A stretch of 64,000 nucleotides of DNA from Paenibacillus radicis (ex Gao et al. 2016) (GTDB lineage: Bacteria; Bacillota; Bacilli; Paenibacillales; Paenibacillaceae), in NCBI RefSeq assembly GCF_014641555.1, contig NZ_BMHY01000022.1, positions 616 to 64,615 on the forward strand, in the 5' to 3' direction. Below, piece by piece: positions 52,102-61,618 of this stretch (position 1 is the first letter of the stretch; each line of letters starts with the position of its first letter). The position numbers were made by a program, and so were the translations under genes. The notes under the pieces were generated by a model. The model was given only the letters and a program-made list of their open reading frames with translations. It did no database searches and was not told the origin of the DNA.

Positions 52102-53984
52102 TTGCCTTCCCCTCCACTGTTTCTCTCTTTAAGTACAACGGACATTACCGAAGACTGCCCCTTCTTGACTGCCTTAAACGGAGCAAACCGCCACGAACGG
52201 ACTAAATCCGAATTCGTAATTACCATAGGCGTAGCGATTGACTTGCTTTCTTTGCGGATGCGCTGCAAATCAAACTTCACCAGGAGCGCTCCCGGCAGCA
52301 CCTCGTCGCCTTCCTTCACGACGGCGTTGAAATATCCCTTGCCGCCCAATTGAGACGTATCGATGCCGATATGAAGCAGTACATCCAGCCCTTCCGGCGT
52401 ACGGATGCCCACAGCATGCATCGTTGGGTACACATGAATAATTTCACCTTTCACCGGCGATACCAGCTCACCCTTGTCCGGAATAAAAGCGACCCCTTCT
52501 CCGACAAGCTTGCCTGAGAATATCGGGTCCGGCACCTCTTCCAGCGGAATCATCCGTCCTTGCATTGGGGAACTGAACAATACCTGCGCCTGATCGCGCT
52601 GAATCGATTTGATCATCTCGCCGCGAATCAATTCCGAGTACGTGCCGAAGACGACCTGCACATTTCCTCCGCCCAAGCGGATGACGCCGGCTGCCCCGAG
52701 ATTGCGCAAAGCGTTAATATCGAGCAATCGCTCATTCGCGACCTTGAGCCGGAGTCTCGTTATGCAGGATTCCATCTGAATGATGTTGTCTTTGCCCCCG
52801 ATTGCTTGCAAAATAAGCGGAGCGCGGTACGGAATATCTCCTGCCCACTCATCCAGCTGCGAGCCTTCCTCCCTGCCGGGAGTCGGAATGCGGAAGCGGT
52901 TAATGGCCCACCGGAACAGAACATAATAGACGATGCCTACTATGATGCCTATGGGAATCAGCAGCCAGCCTTTCGTGGCCAGATGCAAATTGATAAAATA
53001 ATCGATCGCGCCTCCGGAAAATGAGAAGCCGTGACGGATGCCAAGCTCATAGGTCACCCACATAATGACGCCGGACAGCAAAGCATGTACGACGAATAAA
53101 TAAGGCGCGACGAAGAGGAATGCAAATTCGACCGGCTCCGTTACCCCTGTCAGGAATGACGCGAGCGCCGCAGACAGAAACGTTTTACGGATTTTCGGCT
53201 TCAAATCTTCCCTTGCCTCATGAATAATCGCAAACGCGATTGCAGGCAAAGCGAACATCATCGTCGGATACATGCCGCCCATGAAATAGCCAGCCGTCGG
53301 GTCACCCGCAAAGAAGCGCGGCAGATCGCCGTATACCATCGAGCCGTCTGCCGTCTCAAAGCCGCCGATCTGGAACCAGAAAACATGGCTGACGAGATGA
53401 TGCAGGCCGAATACGACCAGTATCCGATGCACAAAGCCATATAGAAACACGCCAAAGCCGCCGCCCGAGGCGACAATTTCACCCAGTTCAACGAGCATCC
53501 TCTCGATATAAGGCGCAATGCCCACCATGGCGATCGAGAAGAGCACCGAGACAGCGCTTACGAATAGCGGTACAAAGCGCGGTCCTCCGAAAAACTGAAT
53601 ATATTCTGGCAATCGCAAGTTTTTAAATCGTTCATAGCTAAAACCGGAAATCATTCCGATTAGCGAGCCGATAAACACGGTAGGTTCAATCTTCAAATCC
53701 GCCGACCCGGTAATGCTGACGTAAATGACCATACCGGCCAATGCAGCCATTCCGGCAGCGAGTGCATTGCCCGTTAACCCCAATGAGATGCCAATGGCAA
53801 AGAAATACGGCAAAAAGGTAAATATCGCTTCGCTTGCAGTCTGCAAATAACCCGACATCGCGGGCAATCCAATCATTCCCCAAGGAAGCTGACCGAGAAA
53901 TAAAAATATCGCCGCACCCGGAAGCACGATCATCGGCAGCATAAACGCTCTGCCCAGCTGCTGAAAGCTTCCCAAGAAATTCAA
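52098..53984 (-). CDS. PTS permease IICBA, glucose/N-acetylglucosamine family
   Basis: A 628-residue fused PTS permease with domain order IIC-IIB-IIA. The IIC part (about 1-370) has ten or so membrane helices and LTGVTEPVEFAFLF. The IIB domain holds its phosphorylation site in QMESCITRLRLKV. The C-terminal IIA-Glc domain contains GLDVLLHIGIDTSQLGGKGY with the phospho-histidine. The family transports glucose, N-acetylglucosamine or related sugars; the sequence alone does not settle which. ptsI overlaps its stop codon. No antiterminator target is recognisable upstream. Confidence 0.9.
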   Translation of the reverse strand: MNFLGSFQQLGRAFMLPMIVLPGAAIFLFLGQLPWGMIGLPAMSGYLQTASEAIFTFLPYFFAIGISLGLTGNALAAGMAALAGMVIYVSITGSADLKIEPTVFIGSLIGMISGFSYERFKNLRLPEYIQFFGGPRFVPLFVSAVSVLFSIAMVGIAPYIERMLVELGEIVASGGGFGVFLYGFVHRILVVFGLHHLVSHVFWFQIGGFETADGSMVYGDLPRFFAGDPTAGYFMGGMYPTMMFALPAIAFAIIHEAREDLKPKIRKTFLSAALASFLTGVTEPVEFAFLFVAPYLFVVHALLSGVIMWVTYELGIRHGFSFSGGAIDYFINLHLATKGWLLIPIGIIVGIVYYVLFRWAINRFRIPTPGREEGSQLDEWAGDIPYRAPLILQAIGGKDNIIQMESCITRLRLKVANERLLDINALRNLGAAGVIRLGGGNVQVVFGTYSELIRGEMIKSIQRDQAQVLFSSPMQGRMIPLEEVPDPIFSGKLVGEGVAFIPDKGELVSPVKGEIIHVYPTMHAVGIRTPEGLDVLLHIGIDTSQLGGKGYFNAVVKEGDEVLPGALLVKFDLQRIRKESKSIATPMVITNSDLVRSWRFAPFKAVKKGQSSVMSVVLKERNSGGEGK

Positions 53985-54088
53985 TTCCGCACCTCCTTGC
54001 CTTTCACTTGTCTATTAACGATGGTAAGGGTTCCCCGCGTTTTTGTCAAAGCATGAGGAGAACGCTTCTTCTTCGCCTGCGCAACAAG

Positions 54089-54164
54089 AAAAGGCGGGCC
54101 TCGCAGGCCAATGTCATTAAGTTAAAACTAAACTTAATGGCATTGCCTCGCAGGCCCGCCCTTT
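54089..54164 (-). terminator. Very long hairpin terminator after the CoA-binding gene
   Basis: Two arms of about 34 nt (54089-54123 and 54131-54164) pair with few mismatches around a 7-nt loop; both contain GGCGGGCCT...GCAGGC and CATTAAGTT pieces. CTTTTC flanks it. It is unusually long for a simple terminator. It lies between the divergent-upstream region of the PTS operon and the CoA-binding gene. Confidence 0.75.
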
Positions 54165-54167
54165 TCG

Positions 54168-54602
54168 TTATCCGTTCGCTTTGCCCTGCGGCAGCAGAAT
54201 GGAATCCTCTACCTTGATGCAGCGGTCCATGATGACGTTCAAGCCGCCTTCACCGGCGATGCGAGCCGCTTCATCATTGGCGATGCCAAGCTGGAGCCAC
54301 AGCGTTTTCGCTCCGATAGCAACAGCTTCCTCGGCAACCGGAGGCGTATGCTCCGGACGGCGGAAGACGTTGACGATATCGACCTTTTCCGGAATATCGC
54401 GGAGGGAAGGATAGCTTTTCTCGCCCAGAATCGTCTCGGCATTGGGATTAACCGGAATGATCCGGTATCCCTTCGCCTGCATCGCTTCCGACACCATGTA
54501 GGATACGCGATCCGGTTTTTCGGATAAGCCCACTACAGCGACAACATTGCTTTCCTGCAGCAATTCCTTAATTCGATCACGGGATGGATTCTCAAAAGCC
54601 AT
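54168..54602 (-). CDS. CoA-binding protein (YccU-like)
   Basis: A 144-residue CoA-binding domain protein with a Rossmann fold. VVAVVGLSEKPDRVSYMVSE (near residue 20) forms the nucleotide-binding loop, and the C-terminal part GAKTLWLQLGIANDEAA is family-typical. YccU-type stand-alone proteins are thought to bind CoA or related cofactors; the function is unproven. The ATG at 54602 has AAGGAGGG at 7-8 nt; an earlier in-frame start has no site. It follows aroA by 43 bp and is probably the last gene of an aroK/aroA-containing set. Confidence 0.88.
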   Translation of the reverse strand: MAFENPSRDRIKELLQESNVVAVVGLSEKPDRVSYMVSEAMQAKGYRIIPVNPNAETILGEKSYPSLRDIPEKVDIVNVFRRPEHTPPVAEEAVAIGAKTLWLQLGIANDEAARIAGEGGLNVIMDRCIKVEDSILLPQGKANG

Positions 54603-54645
54603 ACGTAAACCCTCCTTTATCATAAACAGCATCAGCTTGCAGTCG

Positions 54646-55938
54646 TTATTCTACCCATTCTACATTCGCGCCGAGCGCTTTGAGATGGTCGAAATAGATG
54701 GGATACGATTTGGCGACATGATGCGCGTCGCGGATACGCAGCGGCTGCTTAGCCCGCAGGCCGACAACCGTGAGCGCCATAATGACCCGATGGTCATAAT
54801 GAGCATTGATCTCCACGCCGCCTTCTACACCCTCTGGACGGCCATGCACGATAATTTCGCTTTGGCGTTCTTCCACGTTGGCTCCCGCTTTGCGAAGCTC
54901 ATTCAAGTAATCGGTAATCCGGTCGCATTCCTTGTAGCGCAAGTTCTCCACATCATAGAAACGCGAAGTCCCCTCTGCGAAGACAGCCGCAGCTACCATA
55001 GCCAGTACCGCGTCCGTTGCCTGGTCGCCGTCGAATTCAACAGCTTTCAGCTTGCCGTTGCCTTTAACGTGGACGATACCGCCTTCATGCGTCATCGGCA
55101 CTTCCATCATTCTCAGTACGTCTACAACAGCGCGCTCGCCTTGCTTGCTTTTCTCTTCCAGACGGTGAACGATAACGTCGGAATTGGTGACAGCCGCAGC
55201 CGCAAGAATTGCTGCCGAGCCCGGGTAGTCGCCTTGTACAGAATAGGTTTTCGCCTGATAGCTTTGGTTGCCCGGAACGCGGTAATGCATCAAGTCCTCG
55301 CTGGCATGAATAACGATACCCGCTTGCTCAAGCACCTCAAGCGTCTGGCCTACGACAACCTTCGATTTCAGATCATGCAGCACTTCGATTTCGCTGTCCT
55401 CTTTCAACAGCGGAGTCAGGAACAGCAAGGCGCTCAAAAACTGCGAGCTTACGTTGCCGGATACTTGGATTTTGCCGCCAACCGGCTGGCCGCCGCGAAT
55501 ACGGATCGGCAGCTTGCCTTCGTTATGCTCCACCGATACGCCGATTTGACCAAGCGCATCGATCAGATCATTATGAGGTCTTTTGCCCAGCGAATCCGGG
55601 TAGGTATTGACGAAGGTTACGTCCGGACAAAGCGCAGCAATTGCCATCAGGAAACGGAGAACTGCTCCCGCATTGCCGACATCCAGCGTATCTACAGCTT
55701 TCGGATTTCTGCCAAACCCTGTAATGACGATTTTCTCGTCGTCTTCCTCTACGATGGCACCCAGATCACGAATACAACGGCGCATCGCATCGCTGTCTTC
55801 GCTGTGCGCGGGATAATAGATCGTGCTCGTTCCTTCTGCCAATGCTGCAACGAGCAGGTAGCGAGTCGTATAGTTTTTCGAGGAAAGCGCCTGAATTTCG
55901 CCCTTCAGTTCGGGCGTAGGAGTAACAATAACGTCCAT
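54646..55938 (-). CDS. aroA: EPSP synthase (3-phosphoshikimate 1-carboxyvinyltransferase), divergent
   Basis: A 430-residue EPSP synthase joining shikimate-3-P and PEP in aromatic amino-acid synthesis. Recognisable catalytic parts: SGNVSSQFLSALL, FDGDQATDAV, LRYKECDRI and HYDHRVIMAL. The N-terminal substrate loop is unusual, reading LSSKNYTTRYLLVAALAEG where most have SKSISHR. The PEP-side loop is VGNAGAVLRFL in place of LGNAGTAMRPL, changing the positions equivalent to E. coli Thr97 and Pro101. The key Lys and Arg are kept. It lies downstream of aroK, in keeping with pathway clustering. Confidence 0.88.
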   Translation of the reverse strand: MDVIVTPTPELKGEIQALSSKNYTTRYLLVAALAEGTSTIYYPAHSEDSDAMRRCIRDLGAIVEEDDEKIVITGFGRNPKAVDTLDVGNAGAVLRFLMAIAALCPDVTFVNTYPDSLGKRPHNDLIDALGQIGVSVEHNEGKLPIRIRGGQPVGGKIQVSGNVSSQFLSALLFLTPLLKEDSEIEVLHDLKSKVVVGQTLEVLEQAGIVIHASEDLMHYRVPGNQSYQAKTYSVQGDYPGSAAILAAAAVTNSDVIVHRLEEKSKQGERAVVDVLRMMEVPMTHEGGIVHVKGNGKLKAVEFDGDQATDAVLAMVAAAVFAEGTSRFYDVENLRYKECDRITDYLNELRKAGANVEERQSEIIVHGRPEGVEGGVEINAHYDHRVIMALTVVGLRAKQPLRIRDAHHVAKSYPIYFDHLKALGANVEWVE

Positions 55939-56001
55939 AGTGCTGCAAGTCTCCCTTATCTATATAGTAGTATGCGGGCAATGCCCGGAGTTAAACAATG
56001 G

Positions 56002-56535
56002 CTATGCCTGACTGCTGCGGCTATGTAGATGAAGCAGTATCGCTTCAGCCGCCTCGCTCGCCGTCAAAGCTGTCGTATCCAGCTGCAAATGAGCGAAATC
56101 ATAAGCATGCTTGCGCGCTTCCATAATCCGGTTCACATTCGCCGCAACGTCGCCTTGCAACAAGGGACGTGACGTATCCGATTTGACCCGCGAAATGATA
56201 TGCTCGGCGTCGGCTTTCAGCGCTACAACGAAGCTGTTATCGAGCATAGCGCTGCGATTGCCTTCAAGCAGTACGGCTCCGCCGCCCGTCGCAATGATTG
56301 CATTGCCGCTCTCTTCCAGCAGCGAAATGAGCGTATTGCTTTCGATGGTACGGAAGCCCGCTTCGCCCTCGCTTGCGAAAATATCGGAGACTTTCCTGCC
56401 TTCCAGACGCTCGATCTCTTCATCCGAATCATAGCGTGCCCAGCCCAGCTTGTCCGCCAGCAAGCGGCTCACTGTCGACTTACCGGTTCCCATGAAACCG
56501 ACTAATACAATTTTGCCGTTAGCTTCTTGTCCCAA
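56002..56535 (-). CDS. aroK: Shikimate kinase
   Basis: A 177-residue shikimate kinase, phosphorylating shikimate with ATP. P-loop VGFMGTGKSTVSRLLADKLG, shikimate-binding DSDEEIERLEGR, TGGGAVL and lid SRPLLQGD are all present. The start is uncertain: I prefer TTG at 56535, which has a GTGGGG site at 9 nt and gives a standard short N-terminus. ATG codons at 56586 and 56625 have no ribosome binding site and add a hydrophobic stretch foreign to the family. It precedes aroA by 63 bp; the two are successive steps of the shikimate pathway. Confidence 0.9.
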   Translation of the reverse strand: MGQEANGKIVLVGFMGTGKSTVSRLLADKLGWARYDSDEEIERLEGRKVSDIFASEGEAGFRTIESNTLISLLEESGNAIIATGGGAVLLEGNRSAMLDNSFVVALKADAEHIISRVKSDTSRPLLQGDVAANVNRIMEARKHAYDFAHLQLDTTALTASEAAEAILLHLHSRSSQA

Positions 56536-56702
56536 GTTAGAGCGCCCCACTTTTATGAATAATTCCGACTTTGTCCCAAATATCATATCATTTTTTACAG
56601 CGAATAGGGTATAAAAAAGTTGCATATGCCGTAATGATGATAATGATGCTTAACAAGCATAAAGTTATAATCCTATAAAAAATCGATAGGAGTGACGACG
56701 GC

Positions 56703-57047
56703 ATGACTCCAAACCGCAATTTACCTCCGCCTCATCCGGCCGATTCCCGCTTAAGCCGAATTCTGCATCCTGATCACCCGTTATGCCGCGAGGATGTCGT
56801 ATGGATGCTGGAGTATATTAAAAAAAAGGTGGCTGACGAAGATCCCGCCTTAACGGAACTTTCGCAGCCACGCTTATTGAAAAACTTTCATTGCTTCGCC
56901 GAAGCAGCGATGTCGCTCGTCCACAGGAGGCATTGCTCCGCTCAGGAAGCCGGCCGCCTCCGTGCCTGGCTGATCGAAGCCGCGTACGGCTTAACGACGC
57001 CGGGTACGAACGAGCCTCACCGCAAAGGCAAAGCGAATGCCGATTAG
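56703..57047 (+). CDS. Conserved hypothetical protein, 114 residues
   Basis: No family is recognised. It is a small, helical, cytoplasmic-looking protein with a proline-rich start (PPPHPADSR) and many charged residues, containing [17 protein letters not shown] and [20 protein letters not shown]. The AGGAGTG ribosome binding site 9-10 nt upstream supports it as a real gene. It converges with gnd, their ends overlapping by four bases. Nothing in the neighbourhood assigns a role. Confidence 0.7.
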   Translation: MTPNRNLPPPHPADSRLSRILHPDHPLCREDVVWMLEYIKKKVADEDPALTELSQPRLLKNFHCFAEAAMSLVHRRHCSAQEAGRLRAWLIEAAYGLTTPGTNEPHRKGKANAD

Positions 57048-58456
57048 TTTTGCAGCCAGTTGAAGTGGAAGCTGCCTTCTTTGTCCACACGTTTGAACGT
57101 GTGTGCGCCGAAGTAATCGCGTTGTGCTTGCAGCAGGTTAGCAGGCAGACGCTCGGAACGGTAGCTATCGAAGTAAGCCAGCGCGCTTGCGAAAGCAGGA
57201 ACCGGAACGCCATTCGTTACAGCTGCAGCTACAACCTCACGCCATGCGCCTTGGTACGACTCGACGATGTTTTTGAAGTAAGGGTCAAGCAGCAGGTTTT
57301 TCAGGCTTGGATCGTTGTCGTAAGCATCTTTGATGTTTTGCAGGAAGCCAGCGCGGATAATGCAGCCGCCGCGGAAAATCATCGCGATGTCGCCGTAGCG
57401 AAGGTTCCAGTCATATTCTTCCGAAGCTGCGCGCATTTGAGCGAAGCCTTGTGCATACGAGCAAATTTTACTTGCAAACAGCGCTTTGCGGACCGCTTCG
57501 ATGAATGCCGCTTTGTCGCCTTGGAATGGAGCTTTTGCCGGGCCGCTCAGCACTTTGCTTGCTGCTACGCGCTCTTCTTTCATAGCGGACAGGAAACGTG
57601 TGAATACGGATTCCGTAATGATCGACAAAGGTACGCCCAGGTCGAGGGAGCTTTGGCTTGTCCATTTGCCTGTGCCTTTTTGGCCAGCGGAGTCCAAAAT
57701 AACATCAACCATCGGTTTGCCTGTTTCCGGATCGTATTTCGAGAAGATGTCCGTCGTAATCTCGATCAGGTAGCTGTCGAGCTCGCCTTTGTTCCATTCG
57801 GAGAAGATGCTGTGAAGCTCTTCCGTGCTTACGTCAAGCACGTTCTTCAGCAGGTCGTATGCTTCGCAGATCAACTGCATGTCGCCGTACTCGATGCCGT
57901 TATGAACCATTTTCACATAGTGGCCTGCGCCGTCCGGTCCGATGTATGTGCAGCAAGCGTCATCGCCGACTTTAGCGGAAATCGCCGTCAGAATCGGCTC
58001 AACCAGTTTGTACGCGGATTCTTGGCCGCCAGGCATAATGGAAGGGCCTTTCAGCGCGCCTTCTTCACCGCCCGAAACGCCAGTGCCGATAAAGCGGATG
58101 CCTTGCTCTTCAAGTGCTTTGCTGCGGCGTTGCGTGTCAGGGAAATAAGCGTTGCCGCCGTCAATGATGATGTCGCCTTTATCCAAGTGCGGAACGAGGG
58201 AATCGATCGTCGCGTCAGTACCAGCGCCAGCTTGTACCATGATCAAAATTTTGCGCGGGGATTCCAACGATTGCACGAACTCTTCGATGGTGTAAGTAGG
58301 AACGAGATTTTTGCCAGCGGCTTCTTGGACCAAATCATCCGTTTTCTCGCGGGAGCGGTTGTATACCGAGACGGTAAACCCTCTGCTTTCAATGTTAAGG
58401 GCCAAGTTTTTGCCCATTACTGCCAATCCGATAACGCCGATTTGCTGTTTAGACAT
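57044..58456 (-). CDS. gnd: 6-phosphogluconate dehydrogenase, decarboxylating
   Basis: A 470-residue 6-phosphogluconate dehydrogenase producing ribulose-5-P, CO2 and reduced pyridine nucleotide in the oxidative pentose phosphate pathway. The N-terminal Rossmann domain opens with [20 protein letters not shown], and NR at the end of the second strand ([11 protein letters not shown]) favours NADP. Catalytic segments are [19 protein letters not shown] and [19 protein letters not shown]. The C-terminus KEGSFHFNW is standard. AAGGATGG lies upstream of the ATG. It stands alone and converges with a small hypothetical gene. Confidence 0.96.
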   Translation of the reverse strand: MSKQQIGVIGLAVMGKNLALNIESRGFTVSVYNRSREKTDDLVQEAAGKNLVPTYTIEEFVQSLESPRKILIMVQAGAGTDATIDSLVPHLDKGDIIIDGGNAYFPDTQRRSKALEEQGIRFIGTGVSGGEEGALKGPSIMPGGQESAYKLVEPILTAISAKVGDDACCTYIGPDGAGHYVKMVHNGIEYGDMQLICEAYDLLKNVLDVSTEELHSIFSEWNKGELDSYLIEITTDIFSKYDPETGKPMVDVILDSAGQKGTGKWTSQSSLDLGVPLSIITESVFTRFLSAMKEERVAASKVLSGPAKAPFQGDKAAFIEAVRKALFASKICSYAQGFAQMRAASEEYDWNLRYGDIAMIFRGGCIIRAGFLQNIKDAYDNDPSLKNLLLDPYFKNIVESYQGAWREVVAAAVTNGVPVPAFASALAYFDSYRSERLPANLLQAQRDYFGAHTFKRVDKEGSFHFNWLQN

Positions 58457-58642
58457 CTGGTTTGTTCCATCCTTCTCTATAAAATTTTGGTGATCAAATG
58501 GTGATCAATAGCTCTATATTACTCTTTTTAGACCGAGAAGAAAACTATTTACGCACATTTTGTCGTTCCTCCCGCATCCCATTCGGAACCAATCCCACTT
58601 CATCATTCCCTTTCATTCGAAAAACATCATAAAAAAGGCAAC

Positions 58643-58678
58643 AAAAAAGACGGAAGCGAATTCATTCCGCTTCCGCCT
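58643..58678 (-). terminator. Terminator after the 198-residue hypothetical gene
   Basis: CGGAAGCG (58651-58658) pairs with CGCTTCCG (58668-58675) around a 9-nt loop; TCTTTTTTG follows on the minus strand. Confidence 0.88.
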
Positions 58679-58690
58679 AAAAACCGGGGG

Positions 58691-59287
58691 TCAAAGTTCC
58701 AGCTGCAGCATCTCCGAACGAAGCAGCGCCAGTTTCTCCTTCGAATCTGCAATTGTCTGCTCGTTGTTGTCCTGGAGGGCGTCATACAGCACCGACAATT
58801 CATAATCCAGCTCGTAACGCAGCACGGCTGCACGCTCTTCCGCTCTTTTCGATTGAAACGCCTTGATCATTTCTTCTATTGTAACGAAAGGCTTCTTCTG
58901 ATAAACAATTCGATGCTCCATACCGGACACCTCCACAAGTCGTATTATCTCGCCGAACATAATGTTCTCAATGACGATTTGACGATCTTTGATCCGCTTG
59001 ACCACCGCATGTCCACGTGAGTCGTTAATCAGCTTTTCCAACAGCTCCGACAGCTTCTCGTCTTTAATAATATAATCACCGACAATTTTGTAACGGCTTT
59101 TCATTCGCTGAAACCGAAGCTTCACGAGCTTTCGGCCGGTACGAATCGAAATTAAAAACTGCCCCTCCGTCTCGCTCCAATACAAGGAGTACCCTTCCTG
59201 AATGAGATCACGGATGAGGTTTTGGATTTGCCGGCGGTCAAATCGCAGCTCCAAATTACAATATTCGACTTCGTAGCTCTTATTCAC
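58691..59287 (-). CDS. Conserved hypothetical protein, 198 residues
   Basis: No family is recognised. The first 90 residues look alpha/beta, with alternating basic strands (LELRFDRRQIQNLIRDLIQE, KLVKLRFQRMKSRYKIVG). The last 80 are strongly helical and acidic, probably coiled coil (SKRAEERAAVLRYELDYELS, ADSKEKLALLRSEML). It has no signal peptide and is probably cytoplasmic. The ribosome binding site AGGGAGGG is good and the gene has a proper terminator, so it is real. It is a single gene between gnd and proS. Confidence 0.75.
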   Translation of the reverse strand: MNKSYEVEYCNLELRFDRRQIQNLIRDLIQEGYSLYWSETEGQFLISIRTGRKLVKLRFQRMKSRYKIVGDYIIKDEKLSELLEKLINDSRGHAVVKRIKDRQIVIENIMFGEIIRLVEVSGMEHRIVYQKKPFVTIEEMIKAFQSKRAEERAAVLRYELDYELSVLYDALQDNNEQTIADSKEKLALLRSEMLQLEL

Positions 59288-59416
59288 GGCAATCCCTCCC
59301 TTTGTTCATTTGACGAAATGTTCTGACAATTTGTTCTTATCCCTATCTTATACTCCATCTTATGTTATGGCAACTTGGATTATTGACTAATTTTCAGCTT
59401 AAACTTGCCAAAACTT

Positions 59417-59459
59417 AAAAAAATAGGACAAAGCCCACTTTTTAAGCTGACTTTGTCCT
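59417..59459 (-). terminator. Terminator after proS
   Basis: AGGACAAAG (59425-59433) pairs with CTTTGTCCT (59451-59459) and an interrupted inner stem; ATTTTTTT follows on the minus strand. Confidence 0.88.
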
Positions 59460-59475
59460 CAATTCGCTATAATGT

Positions 59476-61209
59476 TTATAGGCAGCTGTCCTGCTCCTGC
59501 TTTAAGCCGGCTGCGGCAGAGCATGCCTCCTCGAGCGAAACCACTTTCACTTCCCCTGTATCCCGCCATTTCAGCTCTACTTTGCCATCCGCAGCAGCTT
59601 TGCCAACGACAATTCTCAGCGGAATGCCTATCAGATCGGAATCCTTGAATTTCACGCCAGGGCGCTCCTCCCGGTCGTCCAGCAGCACCTCCAAGCCTCC
59701 TGCTGACAGCTTCTCATAGAGAAGCTCGGCTGCTTCCGCCTGATGCTGATCTTTCATGGATACTGGTACGATATGAACCTGGTACGGCGCTATTGCATGC
59801 GGCCATCTGATGCCCGCTGCATCGTGATGCTGCTCCACAACAGCCGAAAGCAAGCGGGATATCCCGATTCCGTAGCAGCCCATAATCAATGGCTGCTCTT
59901 TGCCCGCAGCATCAATGAAACGGGCATTCAGCTTTTCGCTGTATTTCGTTCCAAGCTTGAACACCTGCCCCACTTCAATACCGCGGCGGAACACAAGCTG
60001 TCCAGTCTGGCAGCGCGGGCAGCCGTCGCCTCTTACGGCATTCCGGAAATCGCCGCGAATAGCGAGCTTGAAATCGATGCCTGGACGTAGACCTCTCCAG
60101 TGATAGTCCGTTTCATTCGCCCCTGCGATGCCAATCGGCATATTGGTGACAGCATCATCGACGGCTAGCGGAATTGCTAATCCCATTGGACCTGCAAATC
60201 CAACTGCTGCCCCGGTTATCCTTTCCACCGTTTCCGCGTCAGCCAGCTCAAGCCCGGCGATAGAGAGCGAATGTTGAAGCTTGATTTCATTGACCTCGTG
60301 ATCCCCTCTGACCAATACAGCCAGCGGAGCTCCATCCGCTAAGTAAATGATCGTCTTTATAATATGAGATGCTTCGCAGCCAAGAGCGTGAACAAGGGAG
60401 TCGATTTTACGAATGGCAGGCGTGTGCAGCTTTGTTGGCTCCGCTGTCCGCAATTGATGCTGTTCCTCCGTCTCCGTACCTGTCACTTTCCTGAATTCCG
60501 CCTTCTCCAGATTGGCCGCGTAATCGCACTGATCGCATACAGCAATCGTATCCTCTCCGATATCCGCCAGAGCCATAAATTCATGGGTGCCGCCATCGCC
60601 GCCAATCGTGCCCGGGTCTGCTTCTACCGCACGGAATTCCAAGCCGATCCGGCTAAAAATCCGACTGTAAGCATCGTACATGCGCCGATAGCTGCGTTCT
60701 AGACCTTCCCAGTCCGCATCGAAGGAATAGGCGTCCTTCATGAGAAATTCACGGCCCCTGAGCAATCCGTACCGGGGACGTTTCTCGTCGCGGAATTTCG
60801 TCTGAATCTGGTACAATGTCACTGGCATTTGCCGGTAGGAATGCAGCTCGTCTCGCAGGAGTGCCGTTATTACTTCTTCGTGTGTCGGACCTAGAGCAAA
60901 TTCACGCCCCTGCCGGTCCTTCAACCGGAACAGCTCCGGCCCGTATTTGTCGTAACGTCCCGATTCCCGCCACAGCTCTGCCGGCTGCATGGCCGGCATC
61001 AGCAGCTCTTGGGCACCGGCTTGATCCATCCCCTCACGCACGATGTTCTCCAGTTTTCTTAACACACGCCGGCCAAGCGGCAAATACGTGTAAATACCTG
61101 CGGCAAGCTGACGGACAATGCCAGCGCGCAGCAGCAGCTGGTGGCTGACCGCATCGGCATCCGCAGGCGCTTCACGCAGCGTAGGCAGCCATAATTGGGA
61201 TTGTTTCAT
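59476..61209 (-). CDS. proS: Prolyl-tRNA synthetase
   Basis: A bacterial-type prolyl-tRNA synthetase of 577 residues, with the editing (INS) domain between the class II catalytic motifs (about residues 225-400). Motif 1 lies near GIYTYLPLGRRVLRKLENIV, motif 2 in TKFRDEKRPRYGLLRGREFLMKD, and motif 3 near GCYGIGISRLLSAVVEQ. The C-terminal anticodon-binding domain ends in a short Cys-containing tail. The ATG at 61209 has AGGAGGAAG upstream; an in-frame start 42 nt earlier falls in the T-box terminator. Its expression is controlled by a T-box leader. Confidence 0.96.
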   Translation of the reverse strand: MKQSQLWLPTLREAPADADAVSHQLLLRAGIVRQLAAGIYTYLPLGRRVLRKLENIVREGMDQAGAQELLMPAMQPAELWRESGRYDKYGPELFRLKDRQGREFALGPTHEEVITALLRDELHSYRQMPVTLYQIQTKFRDEKRPRYGLLRGREFLMKDAYSFDADWEGLERSYRRMYDAYSRIFSRIGLEFRAVEADPGTIGGDGGTHEFMALADIGEDTIAVCDQCDYAANLEKAEFRKVTGTETEEQHQLRTAEPTKLHTPAIRKIDSLVHALGCEASHIIKTIIYLADGAPLAVLVRGDHEVNEIKLQHSLSIAGLELADAETVERITGAAVGFAGPMGLAIPLAVDDAVTNMPIGIAGANETDYHWRGLRPGIDFKLAIRGDFRNAVRGDGCPRCQTGQLVFRRGIEVGQVFKLGTKYSEKLNARFIDAAGKEQPLIMGCYGIGISRLLSAVVEQHHDAAGIRWPHAIAPYQVHIVPVSMKDQHQAEAAELLYEKLSAGGLEVLLDDREERPGVKFKDSDLIGIPLRIVVGKAAADGKVELKWRDTGEVKVVSLEEACSAAAGLKQEQDSCL

Positions 61210-61238
61210 TGTAAACTTCCTCCTGCTTCGATTTAAAT

Positions 61239-61500
61239 AAAAAAAGCGCATTCGTAAGGGACGAATGCGCTCGTGGTACCACCCTTATGCAGCTGTCTTC
61301 AGAACCGGACATACGGCCGGAAACCCAGACTGCTCTTATTTAGGTAACGGGACGGATCTACATCCGTCCCGGCTTCGCCGCATCCCTGCAGCCAAGCAAC
61401 TCGCAAGGCAGGGAAACGCTCTATTCGCACATGGAAGCTTCCAGCCTATGGCTTCCTCTCTGTGACGGACGCGAATGGAGGTTATATCCTTGGTCAACGC
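61239..61500 (-). promoter_or_regulatory. T-box leader of proS
   Basis: The conserved T-box AGGGTGGTACCACG (minus strand, 61285-61272) is followed by a terminator hairpin, AGCGCATTCGT (61245-61255) with ACGAATGCGCT (61261-61271), and seven A/T pairs. Upstream, paired elements include ATTCGC/GCGAAT and a GGAAGC/GCTTCC helix. A CCA proline codon lies on the 3' side of that helix and could be the specifier, but I did not verify its exact loop position. Uncharged tRNA-Pro would favour read-through. Confidence 0.9.
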
Positions 61501-61618
61501 TGTTATCATAATGGTCGTTGTGTTAAGCTTTTGACCAATTTACAGCATTAACCATATGCAAGTCAAGATAATTGTTGTAAAATTCAATCTTTTACGAAAT
61601 GGCAGACAGCTCTTGAAT

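Noticed and set aside
54547-56028. Open frame of 493 codons on the plus strand opposite aroA
   Set aside because: Antisense of the EPSP synthase gene with no start signal or recognisable motif.
56891-58504. Open frame of 537 codons on the plus strand opposite gnd
   Set aside because: Antisense of a canonical 6-phosphogluconate dehydrogenase. Long open antisense frames arise from codon bias; no domain is visible.
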